Shown one piece after another: positions 1-8,347 of a stretch of 64,000 nt of DNA. How positions within the stretch are numbered: position 1 is the stretch's first letter; every line of letters begins with the position of its first letter. Below the pieces are notes generated by a model. It did no database searches and was not told the DNA's origin. It worked only from the letters and a program-made list of their open reading frames with translations. The position numbers and the translations under genes are program-made. Origin of the DNA: Bacteroides caecigallinarum (GTDB taxonomy: Bacteria; Bacteroidota; Bacteroidia; Bacteroidales; Bacteroidaceae); the NCBI RefSeq assembly GCF_021530995.1, contig NZ_JADYTF010000003.1:1-64000 (forward strand), given 5' to 3'.

Positions 1-132
1 ATATTTATCCGCAAAAATAAAGTAATTGACAAATTATAAATACCATAAGGTAATAATAAACTTAACCGGAAACAAATGATGTCATACGTTTGTAACTAAA
101 ATGAAAAGAAAACTAAAAGCCAAGTTTAAGAA

Positions 133-177
133 CTATTTAAATACTATTTAAATACCGTTTAAACAGTATTTAAACAG
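133..177 (-). terminator. Palindromic terminator downstream of argD
   Basis: Two 21-base arms (133-153 and 157-177) flank a 3-base loop. The arms pair imperfectly on the plus strand (A-C mismatches), but on the minus-strand RNA the same positions become G-U wobbles, so the hairpin fits the end of the minus-strand argD transcript. It contains the core TTAAATACCGTTTAAA (148-163), shared in reverse complement with elements at 19210 and 61882. Bases 1-132 hold no gene; only a lone TATTTTTG on the minus strand (12-19) could be a promoter reading out of the window. Confidence 0.6.
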
Positions 178-185
178 CTCTTAAT

Positions 186-1334
186 TCAATCATTTCCGCA
201 TTCCATCTTACGCAAACACTTGTTAAACTTATCTATAAAACAATCCACCTCCGATTTTGAGATACACAATGGCGGCAATATCCTCAGAACATTTTTTCCT
301 GAATATCCGGTAAATATATGATAATCATAAAGCAAAGAATTGCGGATATCAGAAACTGAAACCGTAAGCTCAATCCCTATCATCAGTCCACGCCCTCTCA
401 CTTCCTTGATTAACGGAGAATTCAAAGAACGCAATTTACCGATAAAATAGAAACCTACTTCATAGGCATTCTCTATAAGATGCTCATCTTTCATTACCTG
501 AATCACCGACAATGCAGCCGCACATCCCAGATGATTTCCTCCAAACGTGGTTCCAAGCATTCCCTTACACGGCTTGAAAGCATCGCTTATCAATACTCCG
601 GAGAAAGGGAAACCATTTGCTATGCCTTTTGCCACAGTAATGATGTCAGGTTTTATGCCGCACCACTGATGGGCAAAGAACTTTCCCGTTCGTCCGTATC
701 CGGATTGTATCTCATCCAGAATGAGAACGGCATTATACTGTTGGGTAAGCTTTCTTAAAGCCTTGAGGAATTCATCATCAGGAATTCTTATTCCTCCCAC
801 TCCCGATATTCCTTCTATTATCACAGCACATACATCACCTTTACGCAGCACGTCCTCAATCTCGGCAATATTCATATCTGCAAAATAGACATTGTCATTG
901 GAATTAATAGGTGCGGTTATCAGCGGATTGTCTGTCACTTCCACTGCAGCAGACGTACGGCCATGGAAAGAACTCTTGAAAGCTATAACCTTTTTCTTTC
1001 CGGTATGAAACGATGCCAGTTTAAGGGCATTCTCATTGGCTTCTGCTCCAGAATTGACAAAGAACGTACTGTAATCCGGATAACCGGATATTTCCCCTAA
1101 TTCATACGCAAGTTTTTCCTGGAGTTTATTAATCACAGAGTTAGAATAGAACATCAGATTCTGCATCTGCTCATACATACATTTTATCAGATACGGATGA
1201 GAATGCCCTATTGATATTACAGCATGCCCGCCATAGAAATCCATATATGAATTTCCGACCTCATCATATACATAACAGCCTTTTCCACGAACTATATTTA
1301 TGGGAAATACAGAATATACATCAAACAAATTCAT
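186..1334 (-). CDS. argD: Acetylornithine (or succinylornithine) aminotransferase
   Basis: PLP-dependent class III aminotransferase that moves an amino group from glutamate to the N-acylated glutamate semialdehyde in ornithine/arginine synthesis, in the cytoplasm. Seen: VNSGAEANENALKLAS near residue 93, the FHGRT segment near 123, LILDEIQSGYGRTGKF near 204, the PLP-binding lysine in TVAKGIANGFPF (about K236), and GTTFGGNHLGCAAA near 261. At 382 residues it has the usual length. The ATG at 1334 is preferred to an in-frame TTG at 1340. It lies 21 bases downstream of the PNPOx-fold gene and is probably cotranscribed; no other arginine gene is visible. Bacteroidota often use succinylated intermediates, and the sequence alone does not tell which acyl group is used. 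Confidence 0.93.
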   Translation of the reverse strand: MNLFDVYSVFPINIVRGKGCYVYDEVGNSYMDFYGGHAVISIGHSHPYLIKCMYEQMQNLMFYSNSVINKLQEKLAYELGEISGYPDYSTFFVNSGAEANENALKLASFHTGKKKVIAFKSSFHGRTSAAVEVTDNPLITAPINSNDNVYFADMNIAEIEDVLRKGDVCAVIIEGISGVGGIRIPDDEFLKALRKLTQQYNAVLILDEIQSGYGRTGKFFAHQWCGIKPDIITVAKGIANGFPFSGVLISDAFKPCKGMLGTTFGGNHLGCAAALSVIQVMKDEHLIENAYEVGFYFIGKLRSLNSPLIKEVRGRGLMIGIELTVSVSDIRNSLLYDYHIFTGYSGKNVLRILPPLCISKSEVDCFIDKFNKCLRKMECGND

Positions 1335-1355
1335 AAGCAATTCTTTAGTATTTTA

Positions 1356-1871
1356 TTATTCCATCCTGCCATACTTCATCTCATCACCATTCTTATCATA
1401 CTGCTTACGCTTCCCTGTCGGAGGATCCAATAAGATTATCCTGACAACCGCCGTACGATGAAGACTTCTCTCAACCGCTTCTTCGAAAGCATCCATGTGT
1501 TTGGGCAAGAAACGTTGGCTTATCAATCTCAGAGCCAGTACCTTTTCATAATTGTCAGTTACAATTTCAGCCTTTCCGAATGCGATAGCCGAACGATACT
1601 GGAGAGTGAATGTTCCGTCTTTAGGTCCTACAGTAGGCTGGCATTTGGTTACAGCAGAAAGGCATACTTCCGGATTCACAGCAATGGCATCAAGCTTATC
1701 TCCCTCCGGAGCACAATGAAAATACCATACATTATCATCTTTGCTTGCCAGAGAAAGAGGCACACCGTATGCAGTACCGTCCGCTCTGGTAAAACTGACA
1801 GTTATATACGGAGCCTTTCGCATCACCTCCAATGCCCATTGGCTGTCCATTTCACGACTTGTTTTTCTCAT
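1356..1871 (-). CDS. Pyridoxamine 5'-phosphate oxidase-fold (NimA-related) flavoprotein
   Basis: Small split-barrel, probably FMN-binding protein of the family that includes NimA-type nitroimidazole reductases. Family-like segments are TAYGVPLSLA near residue 36, WYFHCAPEGDKLDAI near 50 and YRSAIAFGKAEIV near 93. It is not a close match to the mobile nim resistance genes as I remember them, so no resistance is inferred. An ATG at 1889 would extend it by six residues, but the likely -7 element TATTTTTG (1900-1907) puts the transcription start at about that codon. The ATG at 1871 leaves a normal short leader and begins MRKTSREMD, which resembles family N-termini. Substrate unknown. Confidence 0.8.
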   Translation of the reverse strand: MRKTSREMDSQWALEVMRKAPYITVSFTRADGTAYGVPLSLASKDDNVWYFHCAPEGDKLDAIAVNPEVCLSAVTKCQPTVGPKDGTFTLQYRSAIAFGKAEIVTDNYEKVLALRLISQRFLPKHMDAFEEAVERSLHRTAVVRIILLDPPTGKRKQYDKNGDEMKYGRME

Positions 1872-1899
1872 ATTCCACAAATTAATCATTCAACTGCCA

Positions 1900-1907
1900 C
1901 AAAAATA
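1900..1907 (-). promoter_or_regulatory. -7 promoter element for the PNPOx-fold gene
   Basis: TATTTTTG on the minus strand matches the Bacteroides -7 consensus TAnnTTTG. No TTTG was seen at the usual upstream distance. Its position is used to choose the gene start at 1871. Confidence 0.5.
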
Positions 1908-1991
1908 CTATCATTACATCAATCAGTATGTAAGATTTATGACAGAGACCTGCATTTGGCAATAAATAAAAGACATTAATACGTAAATATA

Positions 1992-2023
1992 TTTGACTAT
2001 TAGAGATTAAACAGATACTTTTG
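1992..2023 (+). promoter_or_regulatory. Canonical Bacteroides promoter of the Crp/Fnr gene
   Basis: TTTG at 1992-1995 and TACTTTTG at 2016-2023 are separated by 20 bases, matching the Bacteroides sigma factor consensus TTTG-N19/20-TAnnTTTG. Transcription should start about 7 bases downstream, leaving a leader of roughly 15 bases before the ATG at 2046. Confidence 0.75.
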
Positions 2024-2045
2024 TATTTGAAACTGTAAAGCAAAG

Positions 2046-2738
2046 ATGAAAACAATAACTTTCGATAATTACTACAAGGAGAAACTGTTGTCAATACCAC
2101 TGTTTTGTGATTTGCCAGACAACATCAAACACGAGATTATCAAAAAGCTTGATATAAAGCTTTATGATATTGATGAAAACACAGTGGTATTGGAACAGGG
2201 TAATGTATGCTGCAATCTGTATGTACTTCTTAAAGGTACATTGGAAGTAAATATCATCGATGCTAACGCCAACGAGATCCTGATAGAATATATAGAATCG
2301 CCAAGAGCATTTGCTACACCTCACCTCTTCAAGAAGGACAACCGTCTGCCCGCTACATTTAAGACTATAGAGAAATCTGTATTACTGACAGCTACCAAAG
2401 ACTCCACATTCGAGCTGATAAGTAAATACCCTGATATATTAAAAAATTTCCTTTGTGTCTCGGGAAATTGCAATGTGTGTACCACTATGAGGCTGGATGT
2501 ACTGTCCAGAAAAACCATCCGCGAAAGAATACTGGTATATCTGATGAAAAGAATTGACAAAAAATCTTCTACAATAAAGCTTACACATACCATCACCCAG
2601 CTGGCAGAATACTTTAATGTCACACGCCCTGCCCTTTCGACGGAATTCAACAAGATGGAAAAGGAAGGTATTATTACCCGTAAGGAGAACAACTATATAG
2701 AACTGAATCTGAAAGCTATAAAGAATTTTGTTCTGTAA
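2046..2738 (+). CDS. Crp/Fnr family transcriptional regulator
   Basis: 230-residue regulator with an N-terminal cyclic-nucleotide-binding-type beta-roll (about 15-130), a dimerisation helix, and a C-terminal Crp-type winged helix (about 155-225; recognition region TQLAEYFNVTRPALSTEFNK). It is convergent with the nrf/ccs cluster, so the likely role is control of anaerobic or nitrosative metabolism, as with the Fnr-like and HcpR-like regulators of Bacteroidales; this is inference. It lacks the N-terminal four-cysteine pattern of E. coli FNR but has an unusual cysteine group, CVSGNCNVC, at the start of the hinge helix plus a CC pair in the beta-roll. Ligand unknown. Confidence 0.88.
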   Translation: MKTITFDNYYKEKLLSIPLFCDLPDNIKHEIIKKLDIKLYDIDENTVVLEQGNVCCNLYVLLKGTLEVNIIDANANEILIEYIESPRAFATPHLFKKDNRLPATFKTIEKSVLLTATKDSTFELISKYPDILKNFLCVSGNCNVCTTMRLDVLSRKTIRERILVYLMKRIDKKSSTIKLTHTITQLAEYFNVTRPALSTEFNKMEKEGIITRKENNYIELNLKAIKNFVL

Positions 2739-2743
2739 AAGAA

Positions 2744-2773
2744 AAAGGCCATCCCGCAAACTGAATGACCTTT
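2744..2773. terminator. Hairpin between convergent Crp/Fnr and porin genes
   Basis: AAAGGCCAT (2744-2752) and ATGACCTTT (2765-2773) form a 9-bp stem with one non-Watson-Crick position that becomes a G-U wobble on the minus strand. It lies in the 49-base gap between two convergent genes and could terminate both. Confidence 0.5.
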
Positions 2774-2787
2774 CATAATCATTTATG

Positions 2788-4074
2788 TCATTTTATAAAA
2801 ATTCTTGGGTTTATATTTAGCGAAACCCATCCCCAGTCTTGCCAACTGCTGTGGTTTCCACCTTTTACAACATCCATTGTTGAGGTTCCGAACATAACGG
2901 AATAACCTAATGACATACTTACATCTTTCATTATTTTCCAGTTCAACTGATAGTCAATCTCAGAACCAAGTGTACGTTTCAGGTTGTCCAGCTTGACCGC
3001 TGTAGCAAAATAATGATAGTTCAGCCCCATAGATACAGCATTTGATACCTTGAAGTCAACTCCCACATGAGTATCCGAAAGGCCCGGATTATAACCGGTC
3101 GCAAAATCTGTGGCATAGAAATAATCCATTCCTCCGTAAAACTTATGATGTGTGCCATATAGAGGATTGAACGCCTTATATTTTCCGTCTGCATCGCTGG
3201 TTCCGCTCAAATAGTCTGTACCTATACCCACAGACCATAATCTGTTTATACTATATGAGAGGTCTATATTTCCCATATAAGCGGAAACTGTGCGTGAAGC
3301 CGTATTTTTACCGGTCTGATAATAGAACGATCCTGAGATGTTCCATGAGTCCGGCATATATTTGATATAAGTACCGAAAGTCTGCATGTATTTGGTATCA
3401 GCCTTCCTTGTCGCGGCATCTCCACCTTCCTGACCAATGTTCATCGCAAGCAATGAAACCTGCAGAGGTGTTGATGCGCAATCATAATGATACCACAACG
3501 TCTGCATATTCTTGTAGAGCTTGGTTTTACTGCTGTCATAGAATGTTCCTCCTATTACGTTCTCGTCATTCTGATTGAAAGCAAATATTCCATGAAGCTG
3601 ATGGCCATTGTTCTTATATCCTATCTTCAACGCGTCATGATAACGTCCGGCAACATTCCAGTCAAGGCTTCCGAGAATTCGTTCATCATCGTACACCAAC
3701 GCCTGCCTACCCAGCTGCACAAACCAATAGTCATTCATATTGAAAGATGCCCATGCCTCATTCAATATGAAACGCCCGTTTTTATCAATAAGGGCATCCT
3801 GTCCCCATACACCTACATGCTGTGCAGAAAACCTTAAAGCCAGTTTCTGACGTTCATAACCGAATGTAAGTCTGGCACGCTCGTTTACGAATCCGGCCGG
3901 AGACTCTCCTTTATCCCGGGGATACAATGCACCATTACGGTATTCTCCCCTTGTACGAATCTGGGCTGACACCCAGAAACTGTCATCCGCTTTTTTGTCA
4001 TCTTGAGCATAAGACAATGATGCATTCCCCATAAGAAGGAATGGAATCAAAAAATGTAAACTTATTTTTCCCAT
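2788..4074 (-). CDS. Outer-membrane beta-barrel protein (alginate-export/porin-like)
   Basis: 428-residue exported protein. The N-terminus MGKISLHFLIPFLLMGNASL followed by SYAQ is a clear signal peptide. The rest is rich in alternating aromatic and polar strands typical of an outer-membrane barrel (VSAQIRTRGEYRNGALYPRD, FVQLGRQALVYDDERILGSL, VSLNINPRIFIK at the end), resembling the alginate-export barrel family. Alginate transport itself is not implied. It is the last gene of the nrfH-nrfA-resB-ccsA direction, 17 bases after ccsA, so a role in passage of a small anion or in respiratory function is plausible but unproven. The ATG at 4074 is chosen over a TTG at 4083 because it places a normal signal peptide first. 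Confidence 0.78.
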   Translation of the reverse strand: MGKISLHFLIPFLLMGNASLSYAQDDKKADDSFWVSAQIRTRGEYRNGALYPRDKGESPAGFVNERARLTFGYERQKLALRFSAQHVGVWGQDALIDKNGRFILNEAWASFNMNDYWFVQLGRQALVYDDERILGSLDWNVAGRYHDALKIGYKNNGHQLHGIFAFNQNDENVIGGTFYDSSKTKLYKNMQTLWYHYDCASTPLQVSLLAMNIGQEGGDAATRKADTKYMQTFGTYIKYMPDSWNISGSFYYQTGKNTASRTVSAYMGNIDLSYSINRLWSVGIGTDYLSGTSDADGKYKAFNPLYGTHHKFYGGMDYFYATDFATGYNPGLSDTHVGVDFKVSNAVSMGLNYHYFATAVKLDNLKRTLGSEIDYQLNWKIMKDVSMSLGYSVMFGTSTMDVVKGGNHSSWQDWGWVSLNINPRIFIK

Positions 4075-4091
4075 AAATTTCAAGGTTTTAA

Positions 4092-4883
4092 TCAGTTCAT
4101 ATTATACGTGTGGATACTGCTGCCCTGGGCAGAAGGAAGGTAGTTTATACCCCACCAGCACATCTGTAGGAATACGAACGACAACAGCAGTATGTACAGC
4201 GAAGTTTTTCTCCTGTCCTGCATCCCTATCCTTATATGGATGTATGTAAGATACGAAAACCATGTCACAGCCGCCCATGTTTCTTTAGGGTCCCACGACC
4301 AGTAGTGTCCCCATGCCTCTTTAGCCCACAAGGCACCGGTCAGCATTCCCAAAGTCATGAATGACAGACCTACATACACCAGATTATCGCATAAAGCCAT
4401 CTCCTTATTGTCACATCCGGTTTTCTTTACAAACAGCAGATAAATGCCCATCAGGGCAGATGCTCCGAGCATAGCGTATGCGAACATATAGATAATGACA
4501 TGAGGGGCAAACCACGGACTCTGCAATGCAGGCATCAGCGCCTTGTTGTGGATTTCAGGTTTAAGTATGTTTACACATATAAATACCACGGACAGCATTG
4601 TACTGAATCCGAGTATCCATTTATATTTCCATCTGATGTAAGTAATCAATCCGGCCAATGGCAAAAAGAAAGAGTACCAGAGGCGAGTCTCTCCCATAGT
4701 GCGCAGTGGAGGACGTTCCAATGATGCCCACAACAGACCTATGAAGGTACCGAACACAAGGAGTCCGGCAATAGTGAAAACACATGCCTTCGACTGTGAC
4801 CCTTTAAAGGCATTCCAAGAACCTGCAGTCCACAATACCACAGACAAAACGGCAAAATATATAAACCAGTCCCAACTCATCAT
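4092..4883 (-). CDS. ccsA: Cytochrome c biogenesis protein CcsA (ResC-like)
   Basis: Integral membrane component of the System II haem lyase that moves haem to the periplasmic side and attaches it to CXXCH motifs. Seen: several hydrophobic segments and the conserved tryptophan-rich WGHYWSWDPKETWAAVTW motif near residue 190, diagnostic of the family. At 263 residues it is a typical short CcsA. Its start overlaps the resB stop by four bases (ATGA), so the two are translationally coupled. Located directly behind nrfH/nrfA, it probably matures the nine haem attachment sites encoded there. Confidence 0.9.
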   Translation of the reverse strand: MMSWDWFIYFAVLSVVLWTAGSWNAFKGSQSKACVFTIAGLLVFGTFIGLLWASLERPPLRTMGETRLWYSFFLPLAGLITYIRWKYKWILGFSTMLSVVFICVNILKPEIHNKALMPALQSPWFAPHVIIYMFAYAMLGASALMGIYLLFVKKTGCDNKEMALCDNLVYVGLSFMTLGMLTGALWAKEAWGHYWSWDPKETWAAVTWFSYLTYIHIRIGMQDRRKTSLYILLLSFVFLQMCWWGINYLPSAQGSSIHTYNMN

Positions 4884-6118
4884 TTTTCAGTTTTTACTTT
4901 ATTGTTCTTCTGTGCTGTCACAAACATACATACAGCTCCCAGCATTATCATTATAATTCCGACATATACAGCAGGTAACCACGGGTCTGAAACCAGTTCA
5001 AAAACACTTATATCGCTCCAGCGTCCTTTACTTTCGTCATAGCTAAGCTGATATATCTTCCAACCTTCTATCTCGGCAGGTCTGTTCACCTCTATTGTCT
5101 CTTCCAGAGTTTTGCCGCTCTCAGTATAAATCATAACATCGGATGAATAACGGCGAGGCTCCCTGTCGGGCATGACAAGGCTACAATCATTGTCAAGACG
5201 CAATGCCTGATAAGGGAAAAGGAAACTTCCGCAACTTACCCATCCGCTGACAGTCTGTTTGCCGTCAGGCGATACAGCTCTAACATTTACGGCATAAGTT
5301 GCTCCGGTGCTAGGCCATTCCACATACTTCACAGTGTCATTCCCCGATACAGAAGCCGCCATCTCTATTCTGTCCGATATCTCAATATTCCATCCTGACA
5401 ACATTCCTGATTTTACCCCTTCCTCCAACAAGATATGTTCCGGGGCATCATAGGGTAGAGCCTTGCCTGTAGCATTATCTATCAGCATAAGCTTGGGAGG
5501 ATATTCATCAATACTGAAGTCTTTCAGTTCTACGGCAAGCGGCAGTTCGTACACATTTCCATCAGCATCAGTGGCACGCCATTCCGCCTGACCTATACGG
5601 GTGTTCATCGTAAGTCTCTTCATATCGGCACTTCCCAAAGTAGCAGAAACCAAGGCTATGAACAGGCCAAGATGATTCAACAGAAACGGTATTCTTCTGA
5701 TGCGAAAATGAAACAGACTCCTTATAGAAACCAGTCCTACGATAGTAGTCATCCAAAGATAGACAAGAATAAAAGGCCAGAATGAAAGCATGCGGTTCAA
5801 GATGAATACATCTTCCGACTGTACCGAAGACGGCACCTGCCTTATCATTCCCATAAGCAATGTGAGGAGAACAACAGCAATCAAAGACGGAACAGCAGCC
5901 TTATACGACATAGCCCAACGTACGAAATACAGCTTCGACCTTAAAAGATAGAGCACTATCAAGGCGGCCACATACAGCACCAAGATATATACATTAAGCG
6001 GACTGGCAAAACTGTTCCAATCAACAGCACCGGTAATAATATGAAGTATAAGACCTATGACGACAAGTCCGCCACAGGTCATTATACCTTCTTTCAGTCC
6101 CCAAGAATTATTCCACAT
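4880..6118 (-). CDS. resB: ResB/Ccs1-like cytochrome c biogenesis protein
   Basis: 412-residue partner of CcsA in System II cytochrome c maturation. There are hydrophobic segments near residues 12-60, 75-95 and 110-130, another at about 145-165, a long extracytoplasmic region (about 165-370) and a final membrane helix (about 378-402: YVGIIMIMLGAVCMFV). This layout fits the ResB-like family. The gene overlaps ccsA by four bases and starts 7 bases after nrfA, which points to one transcript. Bacteroidota frequently encode the two halves separately, as here, rather than as the fused CcsBA. Confidence 0.82.
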   Translation of the reverse strand: MWNNSWGLKEGIMTCGGLVVIGLILHIITGAVDWNSFASPLNVYILVLYVAALIVLYLLRSKLYFVRWAMSYKAAVPSLIAVVLLTLLMGMIRQVPSSVQSEDVFILNRMLSFWPFILVYLWMTTIVGLVSIRSLFHFRIRRIPFLLNHLGLFIALVSATLGSADMKRLTMNTRIGQAEWRATDADGNVYELPLAVELKDFSIDEYPPKLMLIDNATGKALPYDAPEHILLEEGVKSGMLSGWNIEISDRIEMAASVSGNDTVKYVEWPSTGATYAVNVRAVSPDGKQTVSGWVSCGSFLFPYQALRLDNDCSLVMPDREPRRYSSDVMIYTESGKTLEETIEVNRPAEIEGWKIYQLSYDESKGRWSDISVFELVSDPWLPAVYVGIIMIMLGAVCMFVTAQKNNKVKTEK

Positions 6119-6125
6119 ATCAATT

Positions 6126-7601
6126 TTAGATAATACGTCCGTTAGCCTTTGCTTCTTTCAGCCATCCAGGAACAGTATTGTTCATAAAACGTTCTTTGGC
6201 AGCTTTCTCGGCAGGGATATCGAGTCCGATGTATTTCTGAGCCTTTTCCTTTGTAGAAATATCAGGCATAGGAACATTGTCTGTATATCCATGCTTTGCA
6301 AGAACCTTTGATATAGAGAGTCGTGCCTGCAAAGCTCTGTCGAGTCCATGCGAAAGGATCCTCTGTATCTCCTGAGGTGCATGGAATGCAGCTCCGTGTG
6401 AAGCGACTCCAAAATCCCATCTCCACTGCGCTTCGCGAAGAAGCTTCAATACAGGTTTCATCTCAGTTTCAGTAGCACCCTTATCCCATGCGAACTTGGC
6501 TTCTATATGTGCAGACGCAAGTTCCTTTTCAAGACGGTTTCTTATTTCATTAGCCTTACGCTGACGTTCGTAAACATTGTTTCGCAAAGTCTCTTCGCTT
6601 TCACGATGACAAACCTGACATGTACGGTCTATCATGGCAAGCGGGCTCTGGATATGGTGGTCACTGAATTTCAATCCGCCTTCACTCTTATAAGGCATGT
6701 GGCAGTCGGCACATGATACTCCACGCTGTCCGTGTATTCCCATCTGCGAAATCTCATAGTCTGGATGCTGCGCCTTGATAATCGGAGCACGGCTCAATGC
6801 GTGAGTATAATCAGAGAAATTGTTTTCATCGTAATACTGCTCCATAGCCTCAACAGTCATACCTTTATCCCACGGGAAAGTCAGATATTTTCCGTCACCC
6901 TTAAAGTAGTATTCCACATGACACTGCGCACATACCAGTGAGCGCATTTCCTGTGGTGTAGCCTTTGTTATGTCTTTTCCCTGACGGGCAAAAGCTTCAA
7001 TCAGTGCCGGACGGCTGATGTGAAGGTCCATAGTCTCGGAATCATGACAATCCGAACATCCTATTGGGTTTACAATCTCAGAACCGAAAGCTGCCCACTT
7101 GTTGTTATAGAATGAATCAACTCCTATTTCCTGCATCATACGTGGAACGTCCGGACTCTTACAAGTCCAACAGGTCGAAGGTTGTGGTCCGTCGTTTGCA
7201 GTCTGAGGGGCTCCTGTACGTAGAGTTGCACGGATATCCTCTATGGCATGCATGTGTCCTCGTGGTGTAGCATAATCTTTTGAGAAAGCATAGCCAGCCC
7301 ATAGAATTACCATTTCGGGACGCTGCTCGAGTACATCAACCTGGATGTTTCCATTGAACTCACTCTGGAAATCAGTTATGGCAGTTTCTGTCCACGTCTG
7401 ATATTCACGAGGAAAATCACTCTGGAACTTCTCATTCTGTGGAACGATTCCCTTCATAGGGTTCTTCCTGTTGTTGAAGATGCTCACCACCTCTGCCCTA
7501 CGTTCGGACAGAGCAGACACCGCTAATCCCAAACAAAAAACTACGGCCATTGAAACAAAAAACAATAACCATCCATGCCAAGATTTAAAATTATTCATCA
7601 T
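6126..7601 (-). CDS. nrfA: Ammonia-forming cytochrome c nitrite reductase, pentahaem NrfA
   Basis: Periplasmic catalytic subunit that reduces nitrite to ammonium with six electrons. Five haem-binding motifs are visible in order: CWTCK (the lysine-ligated active-site haem, near residue 144), CSDCH, CAQCH, CADCH and CQVCH, as in known NrfA. The N-terminus has a hydrophobic segment (WLLFFVSMAVVFCLGLAVSAL) that serves as signal or anchor. The 491-residue length is normal. It follows nrfH by 20 bases and is followed by resB at 7 bases. The downstream haem-lyase pair suggests that the CXXCK site is matured by this locus's own System II; that link is inference. Confidence 0.97.
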   Translation of the reverse strand: MMNNFKSWHGWLLFFVSMAVVFCLGLAVSALSERRAEVVSIFNNRKNPMKGIVPQNEKFQSDFPREYQTWTETAITDFQSEFNGNIQVDVLEQRPEMVILWAGYAFSKDYATPRGHMHAIEDIRATLRTGAPQTANDGPQPSTCWTCKSPDVPRMMQEIGVDSFYNNKWAAFGSEIVNPIGCSDCHDSETMDLHISRPALIEAFARQGKDITKATPQEMRSLVCAQCHVEYYFKGDGKYLTFPWDKGMTVEAMEQYYDENNFSDYTHALSRAPIIKAQHPDYEISQMGIHGQRGVSCADCHMPYKSEGGLKFSDHHIQSPLAMIDRTCQVCHRESEETLRNNVYERQRKANEIRNRLEKELASAHIEAKFAWDKGATETEMKPVLKLLREAQWRWDFGVASHGAAFHAPQEIQRILSHGLDRALQARLSISKVLAKHGYTDNVPMPDISTKEKAQKYIGLDIPAEKAAKERFMNNTVPGWLKEAKANGRII

Positions 7602-7621
7602 ATACTCTAGATTTAATTATT

Positions 7622-8182
7622 TTACTTCTTCATTTTTCTAAGCCATTCCGGAACAGGAGAGTCTGGCAACGGCACAATAGCCGCAGGAGTGGAAGAAAGA
7701 CTGTTTTTTCCACCATGGGGAACATCTCTGTGGCAGTCCCAGCATGCCTTACCTTTTCCTACTTCGGACATCATATAATCTATGCGTCCCGTTTCCACAA
7801 ATTCCGTATTCAATTGCTGGTGACACCTGATACAATTATTCATTATAACCTGTGAACTTGCGGGATGGGCCTGTATGACCTGAGGTTCGGAACTTGTCAG
7901 AAAAGCCGCAACATGTTTCATTCCGTCCATACCCTTGAAAGTCCATTTCCTGACGAAATTCTCATGCGGTACATGACAGTCATTACACGTTGCATCCCTT
8001 GAATGGGAGCTGTGCATCCACGTTGCATAATAAGGCGACATGATATGGCAGTTCACACAAGCAGAAGGCTCATCCGTGAGATATGTATGCGCCCTCAGCA
8101 AGTAGAGAAAAAACAATCCTCCTCCTACAATTATTCCTGATACAACAGATATAAAAATCTTTTGTCGTTTAGATAGTGTCAT
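7622..8182 (-). CDS. nrfH: Cytochrome c nitrite reductase small subunit, tetrahaem quinol dehydrogenase NrfH
   Basis: Membrane-anchored NapC/NirT-type cytochrome that oxidises menaquinol and feeds electrons to NrfA. An N-terminal transmembrane anchor (about residues 9-28) precedes four haem motifs: CVNCH, CNDCH, CIRCH and CWDCH. Length is 186 residues. It is the first gene of the minus-strand nrf cluster. The 165-base upstream region holds two inverted repeats (8227-8263) that may be operator sites. Confidence 0.95.
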   Translation of the reverse strand: MTLSKRQKIFISVVSGIIVGGGLFFLYLLRAHTYLTDEPSACVNCHIMSPYYATWMHSSHSRDATCNDCHVPHENFVRKWTFKGMDGMKHVAAFLTSSEPQVIQAHPASSQVIMNNCIRCHQQLNTEFVETGRIDYMMSEVGKGKACWDCHRDVPHGGKNSLSSTPAAIVPLPDSPVPEWLRKMKK

Positions 8183-8226
8183 AAATTATACTTTTTTGCA
8201 AATAAAACATTTTTTATGGAAAAATG

Positions 8227-8263
8227 GTGTAATAATTATGACACAGACGATATATTTTATCGT
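8227..8263. promoter_or_regulatory. Two inverted repeats upstream of nrfH, candidate operators
   Basis: An 18-base near-perfect palindrome (GTGT...ATAATTAT...ACAC, 8227-8244) is followed immediately by the perfect inverted repeat ACGATA-TATTT-TATCGT (8247-8263). They lie about 45-80 bases upstream of the nrfH start. Candidate sites for the Crp/Fnr-type regulator or another factor. No good TAnnTTTG element was found here (only TTTATTTG), which would fit an activated promoter. Confidence 0.35.
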
Positions 8264-8347
8264 GCACTATGGCAAAATGAAGAAATTAGGTATTGCGTCA
8301 GCCCATTGCTGTGGTTAATAAAATTATAAAGACATTTACAAAAACTA

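Noticed and set aside
1356-1871. Annotation as a nim metronidazole-resistance gene
   Set aside because: Only family-level similarity is visible, and no nim-associated insertion-sequence promoter lies upstream.
1458-1979. 173-codon plus-strand frame opposite the PNPOx-fold gene
   Set aside because: It is antisense to a convincing gene, has no family resemblance and spans the PNPOx promoter.
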